A stretch of 64,000 nt of DNA, taken from Annulohypoxylon bovei var. microspora (taxonomy: Eukaryota; Ascomycota; Sordariomycetes; Xylariales; Hypoxylaceae). Made by a program: the position numbers and the translations under genes. Below the pieces are notes generated by a model, which did not search any database, had not been told where the DNA came from, and saw only the letters and a program-made list of their open reading frames with translations. Positions 42,678 through 53,068 of this stretch are shown one piece after another. Numbering within the stretch: the stretch's first letter is position 1; each line of letters starts with the position of its first letter. The stretch lies in the NCBI GenBank assembly GCA_022836615.1, contig MU405263.1, forward strand, positions 124,001 to 188,000. The letters run 5' to 3'.

Positions 42678-43587
42678 ATGTCTGAAACCGGCGAGGTCGA
42701 GGTCGAATCCACCACCTACCAGGTCCTTCCCAAGGACGTCACCTCCGAGATTGGCAGCATCAAGCTGTTCAACCGATGTACGTTCCCTTATGCTCTCTTC
42801 TAACTTATGACCTTTCGAGCATCGCAACTAATTATTTTTTACAGGGAGCTACGAGGATGTTGAGATTCGCGACATCTCCCTGACGTAAGTCGAATTTTAA
42901 TCATACTTCATCCCGATTCGAAGAAATAGACTTGAACGACGCGACCTCAGTCTTCATACATTCGATCGCACGCAGATAAATATGGTAGATTGAACGAAAG
43001 GCTAACGGGGGGAATTTAATAGCGATTACATTCAGATCCGATCTCCCGTCTACATCCCCCATTCCGCTGGTCGTTATGCCGCGAAGCGATTCCGCAAGGC
43101 CAACTGCCCCATCATTGAGCGCCTGACCAACTCCCTCATGATGCACGGCCGCAACAACGGAAAGAAGCTGATGGCCGTCCGAATCGTCGCCCACTCCTTC
43201 GAGATCGTAAGAACTACCAAAAAAAAGAAAATGAAAAAATAAATCGCAATAGTTTCTAACATCATATAGATCCACCTGATGACCGACCAGAACCCCATCC
43301 AGATCGCCGTCGATGCTATTGTCAACTGCGGCCCCCGAGAAGACAGCACCCGTATCGGTTCCGCCGGTACCGTCCGACGACAGGCTGTCGATGTGTCCCC
43401 TCTCCGACGAGTCAACCAGGCCATCGCCCTTCTCACCACCGGTGCCCGAGAGGCTTCTTTCCGCAACGTCAAGTCTATTGCCGAGTGCCTGGCTGAGGAG
43501 CTGATCAACGCTGCCAAGGGAAGCAGCAACTCGTACGCCATCAAGAAGAAGGACGAGCTGGAGCGTGTCGCCAAGAGCAACCGATAA
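42678..43587 (+). CDS. rps5: 40S ribosomal protein S5 (uS7)
   Basis: Four exons: 42678-42777, 42845-42884 (40 nt), 43023-43206 and 43270-43587, 213 aa. Introns are 67, 138 and 63 nt, all GT-AG. The product contains LFNRWSYEDVEIRDISLTDY, HSAGRYAAKRFRKANCPIIE, LMMHGRNNGKKL and the uS7 C-terminus IKKKDELERVAKSNR. Within intron 2 the correct acceptor is TTTAATAG at 43021-43022; the later ATTCAG, 14 nt downstream, would break the frame. uS7 lies in the small-subunit head near the E site. Large antisense frames over exons 3-4 are shadows. Confidence 0.97.
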
Positions 43588-43966
43588 AAGGGGTGTTGTT
43601 TCTGGGTTTTCTTCGGCGTGGACCATCTGGGCATTTTACTCTGCATTTGTGCGTTTCTGGCTCAGGCGGGAAGTGGTTCTATGGCATCATAGTCACATAG
43701 GGCTACACAAATAAAGGCTCTGCCCGTGCGGGCAAATCATGAACTGAAATAAGTCACACTGAAAAAGGATGCTGGTGTTAATGGGACTCTGTTCATCTTA
43801 CAACCGTAAATGCAGTAGTTGGCGACAAATTTGGCCATTCTTGACCTGGTATCATAGTAAGAACCGCAATAGCAATCGGTATAGCAACAGTTACGCCGAA
43901 ATCCTCGTATCACTGATATCAACATCTAGCAATTTAGATCTTCCTTCAGTCCAGCTACCTCGTAAA

Positions 43967-45034
43967 TCATACCCTCGGATTCACTTGTTTTATATTTAAT
44001 CGTTGGAACATCCCCACATGCGGCATCTCCTCTTCATACCACTTACCCATACCCTCATCGACCTTAAAACCCCATCTCTCGTAGATCTTGACCGCACTCT
44101 CCTGCGAGTGACAGCAGATCAGCCCGTTCCACTTAGGTATGTCGCCCGCACCACCCGCCTTCAGCTGATCCATACCCAGCTCCGTGACGCTGGGGTCGAA
44201 GTTGTTGGGGTGCGCTTCCAGCCACGCCTTCGCCGCGCGCCAGAGCTGGCTCGCGATGTGGTGCCCCCGGAACGTGGGGATCACGGCCACGCGCCCGAGC
44301 TTGACGTACGGCTCCTTGCCGTCATGGTACGTGGTCGGCGGGTCGGCGCCGAAGGGCAGCGCGGAGGCTTGGCGCTCTTCGTCGACGGAGGTTAGTGTCC
44401 TGGTTCGGGGCCTGGTGGTGGTAGTACCGGTATTTCCGGATGGTAGGCTGTCACTGTCCTCCTGTAACACATTACCCACGTACCGCGCGCCGGCGGGCGG
44501 GTGCGGCGGGTGCGGGAAGGGCACGACGCGCAGGGTGCCGATGGGCGTGGTGCGGGTCTCGGAGCGGCGGGGCCGGGTGACCTCACCGGTGCGCGGGTCC
44601 CGCTCCTCGGGCGCCGTGGTGCGGTTCACGCTCGCGTACACCACCCAGTGGCAGGAGCGCGGGTCGTCGGCGTCGAACTCGTAGGGCAGGGGGACCCCCT
44701 GCTCCTGCACGAACACGGCCTCCCGCACTTCCATCGCGTCGAGGAAGACTTTGGGGATGTGCGCCGGCTGTGTGTCGTGGTTGAGGGTTAGTCTATGGAG
44801 GCCTTGGGGTGTCTGGGGATGTCGAGGAGGGGGGGATTATGGGTGCTCCCTGATATTGTTCGGGGGGTTGATGACTAATCATATGGTCTAGCCCGGGGCT
44901 AGAGTCTTACAGCAGACCACGGGTATGAATAGGGGCTATAGATAGTAAATACTTGCCTGCTCGGAGTGAGGCTTGTTGCCGTCATACCCGTCCAGACGGG
45001 TGGGCTCAAGGAGCGAAATGAAGGGAGTGCCCAT
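43967..45034 (-). CDS. GNAT-family N-acetyltransferase
   Basis: Two exons, 45034-44957 and 44767-43967, 292 aa. The first exon encodes MGTPFISLLEPTRLDGYDGN and ends S-E-Q; the second starts PAHIPKVFLDAMEVREAVFV. The join requires a GC donor (GCAAGT) at 44956-44955; the 189-nt intron has a CTAAC branch and CACAG acceptor. The GNAT fold: VREAVFVQEQGVPLPYEFDA (beta1-alpha1), CHWVVYASV, PIGTLRVVPFP, then LGRVAVIPTFRGHHIASQLW (acetyl-CoA loop, here R-G-H-H-I-A), and GLICCHSQESAVKIYERWGF near the end. A 60-residue low-complexity insert separates strands. Substrate unknown. GC-rich body with open antisense frames. Confidence 0.88.
44768..44956 (-). other. GC-AG intron in the GNAT gene
   Basis: Donor CAG|GCAAGT, branch CTAAC and acceptor ACACAG. 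GT alternatives nearby (GTATTT, GTATGA) do not restore the frame into PAHIPKVFLDAM. Confidence 0.75.
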
Positions 45035-45845
45035 TTTGTTTATTACTCTAGACTAAGACCGGGTCGGGTTTGAGCGGTGAGACAGACTCTGAAGCTGGGT
45101 TGGATGCAGGTAAGATGCGGTTCCTTTCTTTTGCCTCTTCCAGTTTTGATATGTTAGACAATTTGTTCGTTTAGTATGCCAAATGTCAAACGAGGCTATC
45201 CTTAGTTATCCGTCGTAAAAGGTATCACAGAGCCTGGTGCCTGAGTAAGGTAAAAATATATGTTGGTTATTATCATATAATCAGCCGGTTTACTACGTCA
45301 GGACCGGTCAGGGGTAGGAGTAATTCCGTGACTAATGAGAGTTCGCGGATAGGGCCACGGGATAATGTGAAGGTAGAATAAAAGTGAAACGAGGGATCTT
45401 CGCCAAGGTTCATCGGCGTGACTCATCAACTCATCTACGTAGTCTTTAAGTTACACACGGGTCACGGCTGACGAAATCCAAGGATCCATATTGGGCAGTC
45501 GCACGGAGCCGATTGGTTCCATCCGGCGTCGGGCTTCGCTACCCCCCGTGTGTCGGCAAGCGGGGAAATGCGGTGGGGCTTTCGCCGTAGTCTACCGATG
45601 AAAGGCACCGGTAATTAATTAGAACTATCACCAAATCTCAGCGTGGACTTTTTGAAAAGTCTATGCGAATATAGGATCCATGATACGACGGAAATGGAAG
45701 ATACTGTAGGAAATAATCACTCATGAGCTAATTGGATTGATCTTTGATTGGCCACACAAGTTGAGTACCTATTACTTTGGTTAAGATGACCAGGGTGACT
45801 TCAAAGATCCGCGGAATATATTCGAAAAGAACTCATTATTTGTAC
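45035..45845. other. Intergenic, GNAT promoter / SDR 3' region
   Basis: 811 bp. Around 45505-45590 is a GC-rich patch with ATTGG (CCAAT complement), CCGGCG, GCGGGG and GTGGGG. The last two fit the CreA consensus SYGGRG. It may be the upstream activating region of the GNAT gene. Confidence 0.4.
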
Positions 45846-46686
45846 CTACTTCAGACCACCACTCAGCAAAATACTTTGACCTGTTAGGTAGCCCGTCCTA
45901 CACAACATGGTAACAACATTCGCGCATTCTTGCGGCGTCCCTAATCGTCCAACCGGGATGTTCTTCACATCACCCGCCGTACCTTCAACAAACGCCGCGT
46001 CCGGTATCATACCAGTCTCTCCTATCATGGCCGGAGCTATATCGTTGACAGTGATACCTAGCTTAGCGTGCTTCATTGCCAAATTCTTCATGAGGCCAGT
46101 CAAACCAGCCTTAGACGCGGCGTAGTGACAGGCGTTTATTCCTCCACCCTGTGCAGCGATCGAAGAGACAAAGATAATCCGACCCCACCCCTGAGCCTCC
46201 ATATGAGGGATGCTCAACTTGGAAAGGATGAACGAAGCCCTCAGATTTATGTTGATGGTATGATCAAACTCTTCCAAGCTCACGTCTAAGATTCCGTTGC
46301 GTCTCTTGCCGTAACCGGCATTCGAGACTAGGATATCTGGGCCATCGTGTTCGTGTTTTTCCTTGATCTCACGAAAGAGGCGCTCGATGTCTCCAACAGA
46401 GCCGGTGTCAACCTTATGGACACTGATTTTGCGACCTTGACCACTAGGCGACTTGAGAAGCTCTTCGGCTAATTCGTCCACGGGTTGTCTGTTACTGAAA
46501 CAAGTGAGAGCAAGGGAAGCTCCGCTGGTCCATAAGTCTCGGGCACATGCAGAGCCTATACTGCGAGACGTTAACTCTATAGCTGCATACAGACTAAGCT
46601 TGAAAACACGATATTACCACATACCCTCCAGAAGCACCCGTTATGAGGACTAGACGACCCTTAATCTCATTATCAACTTTAGACAT
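45846..46686 (-). CDS. Short-chain dehydrogenase/reductase (FabG-like SDR)
   Basis: Two exons (46686-46625, 46560-45846) with a 64-nt intron (GTATGT/TCGCAG), 258 aa. The junction rebuilds the cofactor motif TGASGGIG (T-G-x3-G-x-G, residues about 17-24). Further SDR landmarks are VDTGSVGDIERLF, SNAGYG (NAG), an active-site Ser in SSIAAQGGG, and the YAASK catalytic Tyr/Lys, then PAMIGETGMIP and SILLSGGL. It is the length and pattern of 3-oxoacyl-ACP-reductase-like NAD(P)H-dependent SDRs. Substrate cannot be told. In yeast-like genomes close relatives serve in many pathways. Confidence 0.92.
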
Positions 46687-47314
46687 TTCGAAAAATGAAT
46701 GGGTGAAAATTCAAATGTTGTTACTATGACTATACCTAGGATTTAGAATACCTACCTGCCCGTAGGTATATATGTGTAGAGCAGGTAGGTATGTATTCGG
46801 TAACTTTCAGACCGAGGAGTGCTTGTACTCCACATTTCAGGCGGGGGCGGGGGTACAGATATGTCAGCCACAACTGTCTTAAAAGCAAACCCTAAAGGCA
46901 TTTCCACATTCGTCTCATTTTGGGTCCATATTTGATTATCGAGCCAATCAAGACACTATCAGTGGCTTTTGCACAAAATATCAGCCACCTGCAGGGGTAT
47001 AACTTTCAACAAGTTGTCCTCTTTGCATGAAATAATACCTGTAGGTACGTACCTTCACAAATAGCTGCGGTGAGGTCAGAAGGTTACAGGGAATAGCTGA
47101 TTCTTTTTTAGTTGAGGCCAGATTCTAATAAATTAACACATTTTTATATGCAAGGCATTGGGCTGGAGCTTTACATATAGAACTGCGGTCGGTTCTTAAA
47201 TCATCGATCCCTTTTGATTTATTTCCAGAAGCCCTTCTCGAGTAATTAGTAGCTGGTCTCAATCTTTCTCCAGGCGAGCATCTCGCCAATACACCCCTCC
47301 TAATCCCGCTCAAC
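46687..47314. other. Divergent intergenic region
   Basis: 628 bp between the divergent SDR and LHS1 genes. Contains a CCTACCTG...GTAGGTAT/CAGGTAGGTA cluster at about 46740-46795. No coding segment seen. Confidence 0.5.
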
Positions 47315-50300
47315 ATGGCGCAAACATTCTCCCCTCGATCAATACTACTCTGTGTAGTCTTCTTATTCTCTACAAATGTCCTTGCCATATCCGCCGTCCT
47401 TGGTATAGATCTCGGTACCGAATATATCAAAGCTACCCTCGTCAAACCCGGAATACCCCTCGAGATCGTCCTAACCAAAGATTCGCGAAGAAAGGAAACC
47501 TCCGCAGTTGCATTCAAGCCCTCACAAAATTCCCCGAAGAGCGGTTCTTATCCTGAGAGGGCATATGGCTCGGATGCTATAGCTCTCGCCGCTCGATTCC
47601 CCGGAGACGTATACCCCAACCTCAAGACTCTCCTTGGTCTTTCCACCGACGATGCGATCGTGAAGGAGTATGCTACAAGACACCCGGACCTCCAGCTGGA
47701 GACTCACAAGACTCGTGGCACTGTTTCGTTCAAGAGCAAGGCCACCGCCAAGGAAGAAGCATGGCTGGTGGAAGAATTGCTAGCTATGGAGCTTCAGAGC
47801 ATACAGCGCAATGCGGAAGCTTTAGCTGGCTCTGATAACTCTGTTCGATCTGTAGTTATAACTGTCCCCCCGTTCTACACTACCGAGGAGAAGCGTGCTG
47901 TGGAGTTAGCTGCCGAGCTTGTTGGTCTGAAGGTGCTGTCTCTTATTAGTGATGGCCTTGCTGTCGGACTGAATTACGCTACAAGCCGAACATTCCCTAA
48001 CGTCAACGAAGGAGGCAAGCCAGAGTACCATATGGTGTTTGATATGGGTGCTGGTTCTGCCAAAGCAACAGTTTTGAAGTTCCAGGGCCGATCGGTTAAG
48101 GACATCGGCAAATTCAACAAGACGATCCAGGAAGTACAAGTCGTGGGAAGCGGTTGGGATAGGACCCTAGGCGGTGATGCGCTTAACTATCTAATCGTAG
48201 ACGATATGGTCTCGAAATTTGTCGAGTCGGCCGCCGCGAAGAAGGCCTCCGTGACGGAGGAGGGTGTTCGAGGACACGGTCGAGCCATGGCCAAGTTGTT
48301 GAAGGATGCTGAAAGGCTACGACACGTTCTCAGCGCCAATATAGACACTGGCTCCAGTTTTGAGGATCTTTATAATGATATTGACTTCAAGTATAAGATC
48401 TCTCGAGCATACTTTGAAAAGCTGGCCGAGGCACATGCTGAAAGAGTCGGCGCTACCGTTCAGAAGGCCTTAGACGTAGCCGAGCTTGATATCAAGCAGC
48501 TTGACTCTATAATCCTTCATGGCGGCTCCTCCCGCACGCCTTTCGTCCAAAAGCAGCTTGAGAAAATTGCATCCGCTGACAAGCTCCGGAGTAATGTCAA
48601 CTCGGATGAAGCAGCAGTGTTCGGTGCCGCTTTCCGAGCTGCAGAACTTAGCCCTAGCTTCCGAGTCAAGGAGATCAGGATTTCTGATGGCGCTTTCTAC
48701 CCAGCAGGAATGAAATGGACAAATCCTCAGGACAAGCCCCAACAACAGCGACTCTGGACCGAACGATCCCTACTTGGCGCCGCCCCGAAGGAAGTCACTT
48801 TCGCGAACCATGAGGATTTCTCAATCCGTTTCTATCAACAGGTACCCTTAACTGAAGGAGCTACTTTGGACAGGGAAACAAAAGCATTGACAACAAAGAA
48901 TCTGACAGCATCTGTCGCATCTCTAGTTGAGCAAGGATGCTCTCACCCTGATATTCATTTCAAAGTTAAGCTACGACTTGGCACTGAAGACGGCGAGGTA
49001 GAAGTTGACAAGGCATCTGTTGAGTGTGAAGCCGAGGTCCAAGAGAAGGAAGGCTCTGTCATGGATGGCGTCAAGAACCTCTTCGGCTTTGGCAAGAATA
49101 AGGACCAGCAGCCCTTGAAGGATGGTGAGGAGGCTACTGAGGACGCCTCAACTACCGAATCTACCGACACTGCTACAACTTCCGTGGACTCTAGCACTAC
49201 TTCGACAACCGCAACCCCGTCCTCTGGGTCTGCTGAATCTCCGGAGAGCAGCCCTATCCCAAAGAAAAAGCAACTTGTCGTAATTCCAGTTGACTATACC
49301 GTAGAGAAGGCGGGAATTCCATCCCTACCGAAAGCAGATTTCACCAAGGCAAAGGATCGTATCAAGGCGTTCGAGGCTTCTGACAAGTCCCGACGATTGA
49401 GAGAAGAAGCCTTAAACCAGCTTGAAGGTTTCACTTACAGAGTCAGAGATCTACTAGACACGGAGTCCTTTGTGGCCGCCTCTACCCCAGAAGAGCGAGC
49501 TAAGCTAGAGAAGAAAGCTAGCGATGCTAGCGAATGGCTCTATGATGATGGGGCTGACGCATCCCGCGAAGCGCTCAAGTCTAAGCTCAAGGGTCTCAAG
49601 GATCTTGTATCTCCTGTAGAAAAGAGAATAGAGGAAACACAGAAGAGACCAGAACTAATCAAGAACTTGAAGAGTTCTCTAGGCCAAACGACCACCTTCA
49701 TTGATACTATCAAGGAGAAGATTGCTGAGGCAGATGCATACATGTCTTCTCTCAGTGCCAGCTCTACTTCGACAAGCGAAGCAAGCTCTACGGTTACCTT
49801 AGCCCCCTCACAAGAAGCTGGTGATTTCGATGGTCTTGAAGATGAAGAAACAACGACATCAACAACCACGACCGCCGTGGAGGATCGCGGTCCGGCGCCG
49901 CCTGTGTACAGCCTCGATGACCTAAAGGAAATCACCGATCTTTCAAAGTCTGTCATTGATTGGCTAGAAGTGAAGCTTGCTGAACAGGAAAAGCTTCCTG
50001 AAACTGCCGATCCGGTGCTGTTAGCCAAGGATCTCATCGAGAAAACGAAGAAGCTCGAGAAGGCCGGCATGGATCTAGCCATGAAGAGCGTCAAGAACTT
50101 TGACAAGACCAAGAAGAAGAGCAGCAGCTCGAAGAAGTCGAGCAAGACGAAAGCCAAGAAGAGCACTACCAAGACGGGTAGCGACGGCTCAGAGCCGACG
50201 ATAAAAGCCAAGGACGGTGAGAACTACATCAAGTTCGGGGAAGACGGCAAGGGCCCGTCAATGGAGGAGATTGAGGAGATGATCAAGCGCATGTCCAAGG

Positions 50301-50347
50301 AGCAACAAAATAAAGATGAGCCCCGGACAAAGCACGACGAGCTGTAA
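47315..50347 (+). CDS. lhs1: ER lumenal Hsp70-like chaperone LHS1 (GRP170/HYOU1)
   Basis: Single exon, 1010 aa. A signal peptide (about 1-24, ending NVLA) and a C-terminal HDEL place it in the ER lumen. The Hsp70 nucleotide-binding domain has LGIDLGTEYIKATLVKPG (phosphate-1), VFDMGAGSAKATVL (phosphate-2) and IILHGGSSRTPFVQKQL (adenosine motif). The substrate-binding beta domain follows (about 430-560). Then comes an acidic Thr/Ser-rich insert (about 600-650), a helical C-terminal extension, a second Thr/Ser linker and a lysine-rich tail. GRP170-class proteins act as nucleotide-exchange factors for BiP/Kar2 and hold unfolded clients during translocation. Length and order match fungal LHS1. Confidence 0.95.
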   Translation: MAQTFSPRSILLCVVFLFSTNVLAISAVLGIDLGTEYIKATLVKPGIPLEIVLTKDSRRKETSAVAFKPSQNSPKSGSYPERAYGSDAIALAARFPGDVYPNLKTLLGLSTDDAIVKEYATRHPDLQLETHKTRGTVSFKSKATAKEEAWLVEELLAMELQSIQRNAEALAGSDNSVRSVVITVPPFYTTEEKRAVELAAELVGLKVLSLISDGLAVGLNYATSRTFPNVNEGGKPEYHMVFDMGAGSAKATVLKFQGRSVKDIGKFNKTIQEVQVVGSGWDRTLGGDALNYLIVDDMVSKFVESAAAKKASVTEEGVRGHGRAMAKLLKDAERLRHVLSANIDTGSSFEDLYNDIDFKYKISRAYFEKLAEAHAERVGATVQKALDVAELDIKQLDSIILHGGSSRTPFVQKQLEKIASADKLRSNVNSDEAAVFGAAFRAAELSPSFRVKEIRISDGAFYPAGMKWTNPQDKPQQQRLWTERSLLGAAPKEVTFANHEDFSIRFYQQVPLTEGATLDRETKALTTKNLTASVASLVEQGCSHPDIHFKVKLRLGTEDGEVEVDKASVECEAEVQEKEGSVMDGVKNLFGFGKNKDQQPLKDGEEATEDASTTESTDTATTSVDSSTTSTTATPSSGSAESPESSPIPKKKQLVVIPVDYTVEKAGIPSLPKADFTKAKDRIKAFEASDKSRRLREEALNQLEGFTYRVRDLLDTESFVAASTPEERAKLEKKASDASEWLYDDGADASREALKSKLKGLKDLVSPVEKRIEETQKRPELIKNLKSSLGQTTTFIDTIKEKIAEADAYMSSLSASSTSTSEASSTVTLAPSQEAGDFDGLEDEETTTSTTTTAVEDRGPAPPVYSLDDLKEITDLSKSVIDWLEVKLAEQEKLPETADPVLLAKDLIEKTKKLEKAGMDLAMKSVKNFDKTKKKSSSSKKSSKTKAKKSTTKTGSDGSEPTIKAKDGENYIKFGEDGKGPSMEEIEEMIKRMSKEQQNKDEPRTKHDEL

Positions 50348-51588
50348 TATAAGCCGTAGATAGACGTTGACGAATGACATGACATGCCTGGCGAAGGCTA
50401 TGATTTTAGGCAATTACTTACCTACCTACCTACCTAGATACCTACCTAGGTAAGTAGAGTTAACAGGTGATATGTACCTGATTTGATATCTCCTAAAACC
50501 TTTTGGTGTTACTTAAATCCAGATCCGGATACCGTTTTACCCAGATATTTCAGCATGCATATGCTGGTCTAGTTTAAGGTACCTACCTAGGTACGTACGC
50601 TTGTCTCTTCCCACGATCTATAATATGTAATAGTTAGCCAAAGAAAGCTAAGGCTCGTACAGAGCTCCACCCAAGTTTGTTCTTTGCAACGCCAGACTCT
50701 GTAGCCGGCCGTCTGTCACTGTCCTACGTCGTACATCCTTTCTTCTAGGAATACATTAGGTTTTCAAAGGAGAAATTAAGGAAAATAGGGGTTTAGTTTG
50801 ATTTGATTTGGCTTCACCCCTTACCTAGGTAGGTGCCCAGGTGGTTATGCCCTTATTTAAATCCGATATTGTAACACCAGATCAATTCGAATCGTAAGTC
50901 AACCTTTATAGATTTAATATATTATCTAAAACAGGAACCTAAGAAAACTTGTTGAGCGGTTGGACAACATATTCCATCGTTCATCGCGATCAACAGTTAC
51001 TCGATAATGTTTGTATGTTTGTCTACTTCGGCAATTGCTATGCTCCTAGCACATCTAGTTATACCGTATGTAATTCTTGTAAATGGAGTTACGCAAGATC
51101 ACACAGGTTCGGCGGATCCTCTATTCCTAAAGGAAGCTGCGAATATCCGCCTTGGCAAGATCATCGACAAATCCGGCCTATCCCCTTCGTTTGAAGTTTA
51201 AGGTTAGAGACAGTTAGAAGCAATCGCCCAAACTTGTACCTACCACAAGGATGTACCCCCTTGGCTACTTTAGTTTTTCGAAGGTGCAACTCAGGTAACA
51301 CCTCTTAGCGAGTACATATAACCTAGGTACACTCTGGGTTGTGTAAGTTAGTCACGGTACGTGACGAGGAGGTTACCTTTAACTTATATGAGGCAGGTAC
51401 TTAATCTCGAGCATGGAAATTACACCATCACGACATGTTCCTGCACAAACACCACCTCTTGGGTTGTCCTTTTCATTATAAACCTCTCTTCTTCCACTCT
51501 ACTCTCAATTAATTTCTCCTTCTATCTCTTCCTCACAACACACATGCCACAAAAGTCTTGCCATTAGATCAACGAAAGATCTATCAAG
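50348..51588. other. Intergenic with TACC/GGTA repeat cluster
   Basis: 1.2 kb. Holds TACCTAGGTA copies at 50443-50452, 50584-50593 and 50822-50831, embedded in (TACC)n runs. No gene recognised. Confidence 0.6.
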
Positions 51589-53068
51589 ATGGCATACTTC
51601 TCTAGTATTCTCGTGGCAGTAGCCTTCTGCCTCTCACTTTTCACAACTGCCAACTCGTCTTCGGCTTTTGGTTCAAAAGCTGGCAAGACGTTCTCCCTTG
51701 CCGTAGCCCACAACGCTGATGTTCCTCGGCATGGCCCTACCGAGTATCTCAAGACTCTGAAAAAATACAAGCTTGAAATTCCAGAGGGATTGCAGGATGT
51801 CGTTGACACTCATAAAACCAATGTCCAAGCTAATAAGGCCGTCGCAGGTGATATTGGTAGGCCAAACAAGACATATGCTTCTAACATTTTTCGATATTCA
51901 TAACTAACAATTAAAATAGGAGATTCTGCTCCGGCAGCTTCACACGCTGGTGATCTCCTCTGGTTAACCCCTGTTGGAATCGGCTCGCCACCACAGCAGC
52001 TATACCTGGATATTGACACTGGTTCTTCTGATACGTATGATAAATTCTTAGACCTATTTTATATTTCACAAATTATTAATCTAAACTAACATGGACTACA
52101 GGTGGATCTTTTCAACTGATACAGACAAAGAAGAGGTGGCCGGACAGACTCTTTGGGATCCCCATAAATCATCCACTTCCCAACTGATTAGAAACTGCTC
52201 GTGGTCCATTATCTATGGCGACTTTTCTACCTCCAGCGGTATCTGTTACAAGGACACAGTCACGTTTGGCAACCTCTCGGTCCCCGGCATGACAATTGAG
52301 TCGGCGACATCGGTGTCGTCCATGTTTACGGAATCTGATTACATGTCTGGCCTCGTGGGATTAGGTTGGCCATCCATAGTACAGACAATCCCAAAGCAGA
52401 AGACTCTTCTTGACTACCTGCCCCAGGTATTGACTGAGCCCGTGTTTACGGCCGACCTGCGCCACAACAGCAGTGAAGGGTCTTTCAACTTTGGATTCAT
52501 CAACAACAGCCTACATGATTCCGATATCCAGTACGTGGGTGTAAATATCTCAGAAGGGTACTGGTCTGTCCAACAGTCGGGGTTCAGTATCGGAGGGTCA
52601 GATATCAAGTACGAGTTCAATGAGCCGGAGGATGTCATTATCGACACGGGCTCTACGTTGTTCTTCGCCCCCAACGAGGCAGTCCATATGTACTTCAACA
52701 GCGTCCCCGGTGCCAATTATTCGTACAGAGAATATGGATGGCTAATACCTTGCAACTCAACCCCACCCGACTTCATCTTCGAGCTTAGCGATGCTCAAGG
52801 AAACAATATCACAGGTTCAGTTCCCGGAGCATATTTCATATATGCTAAAGCTTCTGGCGGTCAGTGCTATGCCGGCCTTCAGTCACTCGGTTCTTTTACT
52901 GAAATGCCGGCTATTTTCGGCGATGTATTTCTCAAGAGTGGCTTCGCTGTCTTCGACATCGCGAACCAACGGTTTGGCATGGCTCCTAAGCCTCTGAACA
53001 CAAGTAATGAAAAACGAAAGAGAAAGGTGGATGCTCGTGGTGAGATTGGTGATCATGGCGGTAGCTGA
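51589..53068 (+). CDS. Secreted pepsin-like aspartic protease (family A1)
   Basis: Three exons (51589-51847, 51920-52034, 52102-53068) with introns of 72 and 67 nt, 446 aa. The signal peptide is about 1-22 (SSILVAVAFCLSLFTTANS). A propeptide follows (VPRHGPTEYLKTLKKYK). The mature enzyme has the first active-site motif LDIDTGSSDTW across the second splice junction, the flap Tyr in WSIIYGDFST, and the second motif VIIDTGSTLFFAP, so both catalytic Asp are intact. N-glycosylation sequons are frequent. The C-terminus is basic (EKRKRKVDARGE) without a clear GPI anchor. The protein should digest extracellular protein at acid pH, typical of saprotrophic or plant-associated fungi. Confidence 0.93.

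Noticed and set aside
42901..43646. 241- and 190-codon minus-strand frames
   Set aside because: Antisense to S5 exons and introns.
49540..50211. 223-codon minus-strand frame with hydrophobic runs
   Set aside because: Antisense of the Lys/Glu-rich C-terminus of LHS1; such complements look hydrophobic by chance.
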